Below, in pieces: positions 52,842 to 63,294 of a stretch of DNA of 64,000 nucleotides. A program made the translations under genes and the position numbers. Each line of letters starts with the position of its first letter. Position 1 is the first letter of the stretch. The notes under the pieces were generated by a model. That model searched no databases. It worked only from the letters and a program-made list of their open reading frames with translations, and was not told the DNA's origin. The stretch is from Sulfuritalea sp. (GTDB lineage: Bacteria > Pseudomonadota > Gammaproteobacteria > Burkholderiales > Rhodocyclaceae): the NCBI GenBank assembly GCA_023700805.1, contig JAMPYF010000002.1, positions 124,001 to 188,000 on the forward strand, read 5' to 3'.

Positions 52842-53918
52842 ATGAAAAAAAGCATACTCGAAAAACTCGAACGCCTGAGCGAACGCCTGGCCGAAATCGA
52901 CGGCCTCCTGGGCGGCGAACACGCCGCGCGCGACATGGACAGTTACCGCAAACTGACCCGCGAGCGCGCCGACATCACACCGGTGGTGGACCTGTTTCAT
53001 CTTTACCGTAGCGCCAGCGCCAACTATTCAAGCGCCGGCGAAATGCTCGGCGACCCGGAGATGAAGGAACTCGCGTTGGCCGAGCAGGAATCGGCCAGCG
53101 CTGAAATGGCAAGGCTCGAAATCGCGCTGCAGACCGCGCTGCTGCCCAAGGATCCCAACGACGACCGCAACCTGTTCCTCGAAATCCGCGCCGGCACCGG
53201 CGGCGACGAATCGGCCCTGTTCGCCGCAGATCTCTTTCGCATGTACAGCCGCTATGCCGAACGCCAGCGCTGGAAGGTGGAGATCGTCTCGCGCAGCGAA
53301 TCCGACCTCGGCGGTTTCCGCGAAATCATCGCCCGCATCGAGGGCCAGGGCGCCTACTCCAAACTCAAGTTCGAATCGGGCGGCCACCGCGTGCAGCGCG
53401 TGCCGGTGACCGAAACCCAGGGCCGCATCCACACCTCGGCGTGCACCGTCGCGGTGATGCCGGAAGCCGACGAACTGGTCGACATCGACATCAATCCGGC
53501 CGACCTGCGCATCGACACCTTCCGCGCCTCGGGCGCCGGGGGCCAGCACATCAACAAGACCGATTCGGCGGTGCGCATCACCCACATCCCGACCGGCATC
53601 GTCGTCGAGTGCCAGGACGACCGCTCGCAGCACCGCAACAAGGCACAGGCCATGTCGGTGCTGGCCGCCCGCATCAACGACGCCAAGCAACGCCAGCAGC
53701 AGCAGCAGATCGCCTCGCAGCGCAAGAGCCTGATCGGCTCCGGCGACCGCTCCGAGCGCATCCGCACCTACAATTTTCCGCAGGGCCGCATCACCGATCA
53801 CCGCATCAACCTGACGCTGTACAAGATCGACGCCATCATGGACGGCGATCTTGACGAGCTGGTCGGCGCACTGACCAGCGAGCACCAGGCCGAACTGCTG
53901 GCGGCGCTGGCGGAATGA
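52842..53918 (+). CDS. prfA: Peptide chain release factor 1
   Basis: This 358-residue RF1 terminates translation at UAA and UAG. The GGQ motif ([15 protein letters not shown]) is near residue 230. ATG at 52842 follows plsB by 9 bp. Residues [14 protein letters not shown] (about 57-70), in the N-terminal coiled helix region, are encoded by an exact copy of the dispersed 13-bp motif. RF1 proteins normally have charged helix residues here, yet the overall length is unchanged. Confidence 0.96.
   Translation: MKKSILEKLERLSERLAEIDGLLGGEHAARDMDSYRKLTRERADITPVVDLFHLYRSASANYSSAGEMLGDPEMKELALAEQESASAEMARLEIALQTALLPKDPNDDRNLFLEIRAGTGGDESALFAADLFRMYSRYAERQRWKVEIVSRSESDLGGFREIIARIEGQGAYSKLKFESGGHRVQRVPVTETQGRIHTSACTVAVMPEADELVDIDINPADLRIDTFRASGAGGQHINKTDSAVRITHIPTGIVVECQDDRSQHRNKAQAMSVLAARINDAKQRQQQQQIASQRKSLIGSGDRSERIRTYNFPQGRITDHRINLTLYKIDAIMDGDLDELVGALTSEHQAELLAALAE
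53013..53025 (+). repeat. Dispersed 13-bp motif, exact copy (inside prfA)
   Basis: GCCAGCGCCAACT with CCGTAGC before and ATTCAAGCG after. In the prfA frame it encodes SASANY. Confidence 0.85.
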
Positions 53919-54733
53919 CCACCATCGCCGCAGCGCTTGTCGCAGCGCGCGCCAAACTGCCGGCCGGCGAGGCGCGCCTGCTGCTCGCGCATGTCCTGCA
54001 ACAATCGGCGGCCTGGCTGCTCGCCCATGACGACCAGGTGCTCGACGAAGACGAATTGCTAGCCTTCGCCTCGCTGGTGGCGCGGCGCGCGGGCGGCGAT
54101 CCGGTCGCCTACCTGGTCGGATTCCGCGAGTTTTTCGGACGCGAATTCGAGGTCTCTTCGGCAGTGCTGATCCCGCGTCCCGAAACCGAACTGCTAATCG
54201 AAATCGCCCTGGCAATAGTTGGCGTTGGCGCTGCGGCGAGGATCCTCGATCTCGGCACCGGCAGCGGCTGCATCGCCGTCACCCTGGCGCTGGAAATTCC
54301 GCAGGCGCAAGTCACCGCGGTAGACGCTTCGGCAACTGCCTTGCTGGTCGCGCGCAAGAACGCAGAACGGCTCGGTGCGCATGTGCGCTTCCTGCAAAGC
54401 GACTGGTTCTCGGCCCTTGGCGGCGAACGTTTCGAACTGATCGTCGCCAATCCGCCCTACGTCGCGGCAGCCGATCCGCACCTTGCCGCGGGCGACCTGC
54501 GCCACGAACCGGTCGCGGCGCTGGCAAGCGGTGCGGATGGACTGGACGCGATTCGCTGCATCCTTGCCGCCGCGCCTGCCCATCTGGCGTCCGGTGGCTG
54601 GCTCTGGCTCGAACACGGCTACGATCAGTCCGAGCCAGTGCGTGAACTGCTGGCAGCGGCGGGTTTCGCCGAGATCGAACAGCGCCGCGATCTGGCGGGT
54701 ATCATTCGTGCGAGTGGCGGACGGCTGACGTAG
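53915..54733 (+). CDS. prmC: Release factor glutamine methyltransferase
   Basis: This 272-residue methyltransferase modifies the GGQ glutamine of release factors, including the PrfA encoded upstream. Motifs are [15 protein letters not shown] (AdoMet loop) and NPPY in [11 protein letters not shown]. Start overlaps the prfA stop by 4 bp. Residues [12 protein letters not shown] just before the AdoMet loop are encoded by a variant of the dispersed motif. Confidence 0.95.
   Translation: MTTIAAALVAARAKLPAGEARLLLAHVLQQSAAWLLAHDDQVLDEDELLAFASLVARRAGGDPVAYLVGFREFFGREFEVSSAVLIPRPETELLIEIALAIVGVGAAARILDLGTGSGCIAVTLALEIPQAQVTAVDASATALLVARKNAERLGAHVRFLQSDWFSALGGERFELIVANPPYVAAADPHLAAGDLRHEPVAALASGADGLDAIRCILAAAPAHLASGGWLWLEHGYDQSEPVRELLAAAGFAEIEQRRDLAGIIRASGGRLT
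54217..54229 (-). repeat. Dispersed 13-bp motif, one mismatch (inside prmC)
   Basis: AGTTGGCGTTGGC, preceded by GGCAAT and followed by GCTGCGGCGAGG. It encodes IVGVG just ahead of the AdoMet-binding loop. Confidence 0.7.
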
Positions 54734-54785
54734 ATATCAAGCGGCGGTCGCCGCGGTTTTAACGGTCAGCGAGAAGGGCGGCATC

Positions 54786-55199
54786 ATGAAGTGGGACAGC
54801 GATCTGGCGATCGGCATCGAAGCGATCGACAATCAACACAAGCAAATCTTCGAGCACCTGTTGGCCATCGAAAACTCGATTGCGAAGCGGGACCCTTGGC
54901 ATATCCTGCATTTCCTGCTGTCGCAGCTTGCCACCTACATGAAGTTCCATCTCGCCGTCGAGGAGGCGCTGCAGGAAATCACCCGCTATCCCGGGCTGGA
55001 GGAACATCGCTACGGGCACGCAAGAATCATCGAGCTGATGGACGAACTGGAAGACAAGCTGCAGCGGAATCCGTCGGGCGAAAATCTCGTCGGTTTCTTC
55101 GAAGCCTGGTTCGTCCGTCACGTCCTGAGCGGCGATCGGGAATTCGCGACTTATCTCGTTGAGGAATTTCCGGCGCTCTACGGCCGGCAGCCTGCCTAG
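54786..55199 (+). CDS. Bacteriohemerythrin
   Basis: This 137-residue four-helix protein has a complete set of di-iron ligands: His18, His55, Glu59, His74, His78, His112 and Asp117. Such proteins bind oxygen for storage, delivery to oxygenases or sensing. No fused signalling domain is present. It is monocistronic and convergent with the cytochrome c4 gene. Confidence 0.93.
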   Translation: MKWDSDLAIGIEAIDNQHKQIFEHLLAIENSIAKRDPWHILHFLLSQLATYMKFHLAVEEALQEITRYPGLEEHRYGHARIIELMDELEDKLQRNPSGENLVGFFEAWFVRHVLSGDREFATYLVEEFPALYGRQPA

Positions 55200-55213
55200 G
55201 CGCTGCGGGCAAC

Positions 55214-55246
55214 AAAAAAGGCGGCGCGGGAATTCCCGAGCCGCCT
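55214..55246 (-). terminator. Terminator of the cytochrome c4 gene
   Basis: A long stem around AGGCGGC/GCCGCCT with GGGAATTCCC at its tip is followed on the minus strand by TTTTTTG (plus-strand A-run 55214-55219). On the plus strand it may also stop hemerythrin transcripts. Confidence 0.85.
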
Positions 55247-55294
55247 CTGTCGAAGCGAGTATTCAGTTCCGGCCGCAGCGCTTGACGTCGATTT

Positions 55295-55936
55295 TTAGCG
55301 CAGTCCGGCGATGTAGTCCGACACGGCCTTGATTTCGACGTCGGTCATCTTCAGCGCAACCATGCGCATCATTTTGTTCGGGTCGTTGGCGCGGACGCCA
55401 TCGCGGAAGCTCTTCAGCTGTATTTCGGTGTATTCGGCAAACTGGCCGCCGATGCGCGGGTACTGGGCCGGAATCCCGGCGCCGGCCGGACCGTGGCATG
55501 CCGCACAGGCCGGCAAGCCCTTGGCCTGGTCGCCGCCGCGATACAGTTTCTGGCCGAGTTCGATGGTTTCGCGGCTTTTTGCCGCTTCGCCCTTCTGCGT
55601 CTGCGCCGCAAAATAAGCGGAGAGATCGCGCATCTGGCCTTCGTCGAAGGCGGCGATCATGCCGTTCATGATGGCGCTGACGCGCTCGGGCTGCTTGCCC
55701 TCGGCAGCCTTGAAGTTCTTCATCTGCTTGAGCAGGTAATCGGCATGCTGCCCCGCCAGCTTGGGGTTGGCGGTCAGCGGACTGTTGCCGTCCGGGCCGT
55801 GACAGGCCACGCAGACGGTGGAGGCGATGGCCTGGCCACGGGCGGCATCGCCTTTCGGGGCTGCCTTGGCGGTATCGGCGGCTTGCGCGCCGAATGCAGT
55901 CATCGCGCACAACAGTGTAAACAGGGAAAACTTCAT
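55295..55936 (-). CDS. Diheme cytochrome c4
   Basis: This 213-residue periplasmic diheme cytochrome has two homologous domains with CVACH (about 44-48) and CAACH (about 146-150). A signal peptide ends GAQA, and methionines are placed for axial ligation. Cytochrome c4 donates electrons to cbb3-type oxidases. The ATG at 55936 is preceded by GAGGAG. It is divergent from engB, an arrangement common in betaproteobacteria. Confidence 0.93.
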   Translation of the reverse strand: MKFSLFTLLCAMTAFGAQAADTAKAAPKGDAARGQAIASTVCVACHGPDGNSPLTANPKLAGQHADYLLKQMKNFKAAEGKQPERVSAIMNGMIAAFDEGQMRDLSAYFAAQTQKGEAAKSRETIELGQKLYRGGDQAKGLPACAACHGPAGAGIPAQYPRIGGQFAEYTEIQLKSFRDGVRANDPNKMMRMVALKMTDVEIKAVSDYIAGLR

Positions 55937-56051
55937 GGGCAAAACTCCTCGAAAACTGCAGGATTCGGAAATTGTAAACCTGATATTCTATCCCAGCTCG
56001 CCCGATTTCTCCACGTCAGCCTGTCCGGCGGCGTGTCTCCGATCTACCCCC

Positions 56052-56669
56052 ATGCCCCTATTCCGCCACGCCACTTTTGAAATTTCCGTAGCCCAGCCCA
56101 GCGGCCTGCCGCCTCCGGTCGGTCCCGAAATAGCCTTCGCCGGTCGTTCGAATTCCGGAAAATCCAGTGCCATCAATACCCTGGTGGGGCACACCCGGCT
56201 AGCCTTCGTCTCCAAGACACCGGGCCGTACCCAGTTGATCAACCTGTTCCGCATGAAGAACGGTGCGGCCCTGGTCGACCTGCCGGGCTACGGCTATGCC
56301 CAGGTGCCCTTGGCCGTGCGCCTGCAATGGCAGGGTTTGCTGGAGCATTACCTGACCTGTCGTTCCAATCTTGTCGGCCTGGTGCTGATCATGGATTCGC
56401 GCCGCCCGCTGACCGAACTCGACTGGAAGATGATCGGCTGGTTCGGCTCGACGGGGCGGCCGATCCACTGCCTGCTGACCAAGTCGGACAAACTGACAAA
56501 GCAGGAGCAGACCAAGACCCTGCGCGAAACTCGCGCCGAGCTGGCTAGATTTGGCGATCAGGTAACCGTGCAGATGTTTTCCAGCCTGAAGAAGACCGGC
56601 ATGGACGAAGCGGAACAGGTGATAGGCAGCTGGTTGACAAGTGACAATGAGGTTTTGGCAACCGGGTGA
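56052..56669 (+). CDS. engB: Ribosome biogenesis GTP-binding protein EngB/YsxC
   Basis: This 205-residue GTPase acts in large ribosomal subunit assembly. It has G1 GRSNSGKSS, G3 DLPGYGYA and G4 TKSDK. ATG at 56052 was chosen as the first codon before the domain; 78 codons of open frame upstream overlap the divergent cytochrome gene. Confidence 0.95.
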   Translation: MPLFRHATFEISVAQPSGLPPPVGPEIAFAGRSNSGKSSAINTLVGHTRLAFVSKTPGRTQLINLFRMKNGAALVDLPGYGYAQVPLAVRLQWQGLLEHYLTCRSNLVGLVLIMDSRRPLTELDWKMIGWFGSTGRPIHCLLTKSDKLTKQEQTKTLRETRAELARFGDQVTVQMFSSLKKTGMDEAEQVIGSWLTSDNEVLATG

Positions 56670-56752
56670 CGAAGCCCACAAATCAGCAAGCCGCTTTCTT
56701 GGAAAACGCGCCGATGCTATGGGGAGCCGGGGGATAGCTCCATGATTTTCCA

Positions 56753-56793
56753 GAGGGCTTTTATTTTTGGCAAAGCCAAAAATAAAAGCCCTC
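56753..56793. other. Perfect 19-bp stem hairpin downstream of engB
   Basis: GAGGGCTTTTATTTTTGGC (56753-56771) pairs perfectly with 56775-56793 around an AAA loop. Its right arm overlaps the T-tract and stem of the minus-strand sRNA terminator, so it could stop engB transcripts from one side and the sRNA from the other. Confidence 0.75.
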
Positions 56794-56898
56794 GACCAAA
56801 GGGGAGAAGGCCGAGGGCGAAACACCTTGAAATATTCAAGGCACCCGCTCAGGGAGGTGAAGCGGGAGACAGTGCGAACGGGCGTCCAGCGCTGTCTG
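56778..56898 (-). ncRNA. Candidate small RNA (about 120 nt) with anti-SD loop
   Basis: A minus-strand transcript is predicted from the promoter at 56932-56905 to a strong terminator (stem GCCCTCGGCC with GGTCGAGGGC, then TTTTATTTTT). Between them are three hairpins: GACAG/CTGTC, CCCGCT/AGCGGG and CCTTGAA/TTCAAGG. The loop of the second contains TCACCTCC, complementary to a Shine-Dalgarno sequence. No ORF is convincing on this strand. This design is typical of trans-acting sRNAs that block ribosome binding. Confidence 0.65.
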
Positions 56899-56904
56899 CT
56901 TACT

Positions 56905-57975
<1,071 letters not shown>

Positions 57976-58060
57976 GAGTTGGCGCTGATGAAACCCCTGC
58001 GCAGCAGGGCGGTCGAGCAAAGTACGTCCTCGTCGCCGCTGCGGATGGTGGTACGGCGGT
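57976..58060 (+). repeat. Dispersed element at a convergent gene junction, second copy
   Basis: This element begins directly after the hemB stop with AGTTGGCGCTGATGAAACCC and continues with GCAGGGCGGTCGAGCAAAG. It matches the reverse complement of 27361-27453. It fills the whole gap between convergent hemB and slmA. Its first bases are a variant of the dispersed 13-bp motif (57977-57989). Confidence 0.75.
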
Positions 58061-58062
58061 GA

Positions 58063-58650
58063 TTACCTCGCAAGTATCGGCCATTGCGCCGGCCAGTTCG
58101 CCAGAGGATCGGCCTTGAAGCCGCTTTTGACGAAGCGTTGCCAGCGGCCCACGGCGTAGCAAACCAGCAGATCGGCGTGAGCGCCGAAGTCGTGTTCCGC
58201 GGCCAGAGCCCCCTGCGCCGAGGCTACCTTCAGGCATTGCTTGAGGGTGGCTTCGATGCGGTCCAGCAACTGGTTGATGCGGGCCTGCAGGCGCGGGTTC
58301 TCATGCACCAGTGCGTCACCCACCAATACCCGCGTCAGGCCGCGATTCTTCTGCGCGAAGCGCAGCAGCGAGGCGACGATGGCTTCTGCCTGCTTGAGGC
58401 CGGACTCCTCGGCGGCTTCGATCTGGGTGATGACCGAAAATACTCCGCTTTCGATGAACTCGATCAGCCCTTCGTACATCTGGGCCTTGCTTGCGAAGTG
58501 GCGGTAAAGCGCCGCTTCCGATACCTGCAGCTGCTTGGCCAGCAGCGCCGTGGTGATTTTCTCCACGGCCGGGCGCTCCAGCATTTCGGCGATGGTTTGC
58601 AGGATCAGCAGTTTCTTTTCACCGACTTTCGCGGCGCGGGCTTCGTTCAT
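58063..58650 (-). CDS. slmA: Nucleoid occlusion factor SlmA (TetR family)
   Basis: This 195-residue TetR-fold DNA-binding protein has HTH ITTALLAKQLQVSEAALYRHFASKAQMYEGL and the C-terminal GRWQRFVKSGF. SlmA prevents FtsZ assembly over the nucleoid. The gene is next to argB, a usual betaproteobacterial pairing. Confidence 0.93.
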   Translation of the reverse strand: MNEARAAKVGEKKLLILQTIAEMLERPAVEKITTALLAKQLQVSEAALYRHFASKAQMYEGLIEFIESGVFSVITQIEAAEESGLKQAEAIVASLLRFAQKNRGLTRVLVGDALVHENPRLQARINQLLDRIEATLKQCLKVASAQGALAAEHDFGAHADLLVCYAVGRWQRFVKSGFKADPLANWPAQWPILAR

Positions 58651-58671
58651 GGCGGCTTCAACCTGAGTGGG

Positions 58672-59592
<921 letters not shown>

Positions 59593-59612
59593 CTAGCGGG
59601 CCCGCAAGCAAA

Positions 59613-59645
59613 CAGGGCAAGCCACTGCATCCGTGGCTTGCCCTG
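59613..59645 (-). terminator. Terminator-like hairpin after the small heat-shock gene
   Basis: A perfect 13-bp stem, CAGGGCAAGCCAC and GTGGCTTGCCCTG, has a 7-base loop and is followed on the minus strand by TTTGCTT. It lies 34 bp after the hsp20 stop and before argB. Confidence 0.75.
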
Positions 59646-59679
59646 AACATGCAACGCCGACCGACGCCGGCGCCTGCGA

Positions 59680-60093
59680 TTATTGGATGGTGATTCTGCG
59701 TGCCTGGGTCGCGGCCTTCTTCGGCAGTACCAGTTCGAGCACGCCATCGGTGTATTTGGCGCTTACCTGCGCTTCATCGATTTCCTGCGCCAACTGGAAG
59801 CTGCGCGACACCTTGCCGAAATAGCGCTCGGTGCGCAACACGCGTTCGCCTTCCCTGACATCCTTCTCCTCGCGCCGCTCGGCGCTGATCGAGACGACGG
59901 CGCCATCGACGGCGACATGGACGTCTTCCTTTTTTACGCCCGGAATTTCGGCATGGACCAGATAGCCCTTTTCCTGTTCCTTGACGTCAATCTTTACTGC
60001 AGGCGCGTCGGGCTCCGATCCAAAATCAACCGGGCGGACGAAGAAACCGCGGAAAAAGTCATCGAGTGGATCGCGGCGGATCAAATTGCTCAT
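59680..60093 (-). CDS. Small heat-shock protein (Hsp20/alpha-crystallin)
   Basis: This 137-residue chaperone holdase has an alpha-crystallin domain from about residue 32 (IDVKEQEKGYLVHAEIPGVKKEDV) to the GVLELVLPKK end strand. The short N-terminus is rich in phenylalanine (DDFFRGFFVRPVDF), as used for oligomer assembly and client binding. It ends in the IxI-type tail RRITIQ. Confidence 0.94.
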   Translation of the reverse strand: MSNLIRRDPLDDFFRGFFVRPVDFGSEPDAPAVKIDVKEQEKGYLVHAEIPGVKKEDVHVAVDGAVVSISAERREEKDVREGERVLRTERYFGKVSRSFQLAQEIDEAQVSAKYTDGVLELVLPKKAATQARRITIQ

Positions 60094-60169
60094 TTCATTC
60101 TCCTTTCGGGTTTGCGGCCTCGATCATGACGAAGGCCTTGCGCACTACATATGCGCCCGCAAGGATATT

Positions 60170-60649
60170 TCAAGAGTCTCCCAGCCTCCCTGCCCCCAGT
60201 CCGGCGCGCCGGGCAACACGCTGCGGCAATTCAAGGATGGCGTCGCGATTGCTCCACGAAAAACAGGCGGCTGCCGCCTCGCGCCAGGGCAGCCAGCGAA
60301 AGCCCAGATGCTCGTCGGGAGCGACGGTCACGTCCATGCGTTCCGGCAGGCACAGACTGAAAACATGCTCGGTGTTCTGCATCACGCCGGGGGCGTAGCG
60401 ATACCGCCACTCGGCAAAAATCTCGTAGCGGTTGCTCAGTTGCCAGTCGGTGAAATCCACCATCGCGGCATCGATGCCGGTTTCCTCGCGCACTTCGCGG
60501 CGCGCCGTTGCCAGCAGGGGCTCCTCGTCTTCCTGGCTGCCGGTGACCGACTGCCAGAATCCGGGGTGACGGGCGCGTTCCAGCAACAGAACCTCCAGCG
60601 CCGGGGTGTGGATCACCACCAGCACGGAAACCGGCTTCTTGTACTTCAC
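60170..60649 (-). CDS. nudB: Dihydroneopterin triphosphate diphosphatase (Nudix)
   Basis: This 159-residue Nudix hydrolase has the Nudix box in the segment from GSQEDEEP to REVREETGI (about 38-58). Its start YKKPVSVLVVIHT and its location just downstream of aspS-linked genes match NudB, which removes pyrophosphate from dihydroneopterin triphosphate in folate synthesis. It is 7 bp downstream of the barstar gene. Confidence 0.88.
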   Translation of the reverse strand: MKYKKPVSVLVVIHTPALEVLLLERARHPGFWQSVTGSQEDEEPLLATARREVREETGIDAAMVDFTDWQLSNRYEIFAEWRYRYAPGVMQNTEHVFSLCLPERMDVTVAPDEHLGFRWLPWREAAAACFSWSNRDAILELPQRVARRAGLGAGRLGDS

Positions 60650-60656
60650 CCGCGTG

Positions 60657-61109
60657 TCAGCCCGGTTGCGCCACCGTCGGCAACCAGGCGATGCCGTCGG
60701 CCTGCATGTCCACCAGGCACCAGAAGGGCACGCCGTCTTCGCGCCAGGTCGCCGCGGCGTCCTGGAAAATCTGCATCAGGGTGACGAAGTCGGCTTCCGC
60801 CCGGCCATGTATGCCGTCGCAATGCTCAAGGATGATCACGTAGCCGGTGGCAGGCAGCCAGCCCATGTCAAGCAGGCTGTCGGTCAGGGCGTCCCAGTTG
60901 TGTCCGAACCACTCTGGAAAGCGCAGGGAGCGGGCAATGCTTGCCAGCATTTCATCCTTGTCGCGCGCTCCGGCCAGATCGACGTGCAAGACCACGCAAC
61001 CGGCGGCCTGAGCACCGGCCAGCAGCTTGTCGATGGGGCCGTGCGGCAAATGATGGACCCCGGCCTGGGCGGCGCTGCCAAACAGCTTTTCGTAATGTTC
61101 GGTACTCAT
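60657..61109 (-). CDS. Barstar-family ribonuclease inhibitor
   Basis: This 150-residue cytosolic protein has the barstar fold signature: HVDLAGARDKDEML, then LRFPEWFGHNWDALTDSLLDM with the conserved aromatic and acidic residues that plug the RNase active site. Its start overlaps the stop of the ribonuclease gene by 4 bp (ATGA), so enzyme and inhibitor are co-translated. It should protect the cell from the partner RNase before export. Confidence 0.9.
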   Translation of the reverse strand: MSTEHYEKLFGSAAQAGVHHLPHGPIDKLLAGAQAAGCVVLHVDLAGARDKDEMLASIARSLRFPEWFGHNWDALTDSLLDMGWLPATGYVIILEHCDGIHGRAEADFVTLMQIFQDAAATWREDGVPFWCLVDMQADGIAWLPTVAQPG

Positions 61110-61456
61110 CGCTGGATCCTGCGAAAGCTCTTGTAATGATCGGCAGTGTAGTAGAACACTGCGGGCGGTCTGTCACCGGTGACAATGCGCCGCGCGCCGC
61201 GATCGGCACTGCCCGGCGTTTGCACGGTGTACTCGCGGTAATAGCCTTTCGCCTGTTCGGGCAATCGGCGTTCGCGATTCTGGAAAACGATGCCGTCGCG
61301 ACGGTAGGGAAAGGGACCGCCGGCGTCGATCAACTTCAGCGTTGCGCGCGCCTCCTCCGGCAGAGCCGCCGCCGGGATGGCGCCGACCCGGTTGTCGCGC
61401 GCCAGCGCGGTGCCGAACAGCGCGACACCAATCAGCGCGCAGAGCAGGCGTCGCAT
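61106..61456 (-). CDS. Exported barnase/RNase Sa-type ribonuclease
   Basis: This 116-residue protein has a signal peptide (MRRLLCALIGVALFGTALA) and a microbial guanyl-ribonuclease domain: FPYRRDGIVFQNRERRLP, YYREYTVQTPG, RGARRIVTG and YYTADHYKSF. The candidate catalytic Glu, Arg and His are visible in these last three. It cleaves RNA after guanosine. Directly upstream of and overlapping its barstar inhibitor, it forms an RNase-inhibitor pair; an extracellular nutritional or competitive role is possible. Confidence 0.9.
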   Translation of the reverse strand: MRRLLCALIGVALFGTALARDNRVGAIPAAALPEEARATLKLIDAGGPFPYRRDGIVFQNRERRLPEQAKGYYREYTVQTPGSADRGARRIVTGDRPPAVFYYTADHYKSFRRIQR

Positions 61457-61458
61457 GC

Positions 61459-63258
61459 TCAGGACTTGCCGACCTCGACCTGGGTTTCGACCTTCTGTCG
61501 CAGGCGGATGTGCAACTCGCGCAACTGTTTTTCGTCCACGTCGGACGGTGCATCGGTGAGCAGGCACTGCGCACGCTGTGTCTTGGGGAAGGCGATCACG
61601 TCGCGAATCGACTCGGCACCGGCCATCATGGTGACGATGCGGTCGAGACCGAAGGCCAGGCCGCCATGGGGCGGTGCGCCGTATTTGAGGGCGTCGAGTA
61701 GGAAGCCGAATTTGGCCTGCTGTTCCTCGGGGCCGATGCCCAATGCCTGGAATACTCTTTCCTGCACGGAGGCTGAGTGAATGCGCACCGAGCCGCCGCC
61801 CATTTCCCAGCCATTCAAGGCCAGGTCGTAGGCCTTGGCCAGGCAGGCGCCCGGATCGCTGGTCATCAATGTCTCGTGACCGTCCTTGGGGCTGGTGAAG
61901 GGGTGGTGGCAGGCCGACCAGCGCTGGTTTTCCTCGTCGTATTCGAACATCGGGAAATCGACGACCCACAACGGACGCCAGGCCGAGCCGTCGACGTAGC
62001 CTTTCTCGTGACCGAGCTTGGTGCGCAAGGCGCCCAGCGCGTCATTGACGATCTTGGTCTTGTCCGCACCGAAGAAAATCAGGTCGCCGGACTGCGCCCC
62101 GGTGCGCTCGATGATGGCCTTCAAGGCCGCGGCGTGCAGGTTCTTGACGATGGGCGACTGCAGGCCGTCTTCGTTGAGCTTGGTCGCGTCATTGACCTTG
62201 ATGTAGGCCAGGCCGCGGGCGCCGTAGATCTTGACGAATTCGGTGTAGCCGTCGATCTCGCCGCGAGTAAGGCTGGCGCCGCCCGGCACGCGCAGCGCCG
62301 CGACGCGGCCGCCCGAGGTGGCCGGACCGCTGAACACCTTGAAGGCGACGTCGGCCACGGCATCGGTGACCTCGGTCAATTCGAGCGTCACGCGCAGGTC
62401 GGGTTTGTCGGAGCCGTAGCGGCCCATGGCTTCGGCGTAGCTGATGCGCGGGAAGGGATTGGGCAGATCGACGGCAAGTGCCGTCTTGAACACGCTGCGG
62501 ATCATTTCTTCCATGAGGCCGGTGATCTGCTCTTCGGTCAGGAAGGAGGTCTCGATATCGACCTGGGTGAATTCCGGTTGGCGGTCGGCGCGCAGGTCTT
62601 CGTCGCGGAAACACTTGGTGATCTGGTAATAGCGGTCGAAGCCCGCCACCATCAGCAACTGCTTGAACAGTTGAGGCGATTGCGGCAGGGCGAAGAACTG
62701 TCCGGGATGCACGCGCGAAGGCACCAGGTAGTCGCGTGCGCCTTCGGGCGTCGACTTGGTCAGCATAGGCGTTTCGATATCGATGAAGCCCTTCTCGTCG
62801 AGGAAGCGGCGGAAGGCCATCGCCACCTTGTAGCGCAGCATCAGGTTTTTCTGCATCTGCGGCCGGCGCAGGTCGATCACGCGATGCGTCAGGCGCACGT
62901 TTTCCGAAAGGTTTTCCTCGTCGAGCTGGAAGGGCGGCGTCACTGCGGGATTGAGTACTTCCAGTTCATGGCAGAGGATTTCGATTTCACCCGAGGCCAG
63001 GTTGGGGTTCTCGGTGCCTGGCGGACGGCGGCGCACCTTGCCGGTGACCTTCAGCACGAATTCGTTGCGCACGTCCTCGGCAATCCTGAACATCTCGGGA
63101 CGATCCGGGTCGCAGACGACTTGCGCCAATCCTTCCCGGTCGCGCAGATCGATGAATATGACACCGCCGTGGTCGCGGCGGCGATGGTTCCAGCCGCAAA
63201 GCGTGACGATCTGGTCGACATGGGAGGCATTCACCTCGCCGCAATAGTGGGTACGCAT
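61459..63258 (-). CDS. aspS: Aspartyl-tRNA synthetase (bacterial type)
   Basis: This 599-residue class II synthetase has an N-terminal OB-fold anticodon domain, motif 2 [20 protein letters not shown], the bacterial GAD insertion and motif 3 [14 protein letters not shown] at 63258 begins [10 protein letters not shown]. It ends 3 bp before the RNase gene, suggesting one transcript. Whether it is discriminating for Asp or also charges tRNA-Asn cannot be read here. Confidence 0.97.
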   Translation of the reverse strand: MRTHYCGEVNASHVDQIVTLCGWNHRRRDHGGVIFIDLRDREGLAQVVCDPDRPEMFRIAEDVRNEFVLKVTGKVRRRPPGTENPNLASGEIEILCHELEVLNPAVTPPFQLDEENLSENVRLTHRVIDLRRPQMQKNLMLRYKVAMAFRRFLDEKGFIDIETPMLTKSTPEGARDYLVPSRVHPGQFFALPQSPQLFKQLLMVAGFDRYYQITKCFRDEDLRADRQPEFTQVDIETSFLTEEQITGLMEEMIRSVFKTALAVDLPNPFPRISYAEAMGRYGSDKPDLRVTLELTEVTDAVADVAFKVFSGPATSGGRVAALRVPGGASLTRGEIDGYTEFVKIYGARGLAYIKVNDATKLNEDGLQSPIVKNLHAAALKAIIERTGAQSGDLIFFGADKTKIVNDALGALRTKLGHEKGYVDGSAWRPLWVVDFPMFEYDEENQRWSACHHPFTSPKDGHETLMTSDPGACLAKAYDLALNGWEMGGGSVRIHSASVQERVFQALGIGPEEQQAKFGFLLDALKYGAPPHGGLAFGLDRIVTMMAGAESIRDVIAFPKTQRAQCLLTDAPSDVDEKQLRELHIRLRQKVETQVEVGKS

Positions 63259-63294
63259 AGGATTTCCGAACGGTTGTGGTGCCCTTTCGGGCAA

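Noticed and set aside
56725..56900. 6S RNA (ssrS) at the candidate sRNA locus
   Set aside because: Short matches to 6S-like stretches (GTTCGCA, CCCTGAGCGG, AATATTTCA) occur in order, but the sequence folds into local hairpins and a terminator, with no long closing stem and central bubble.
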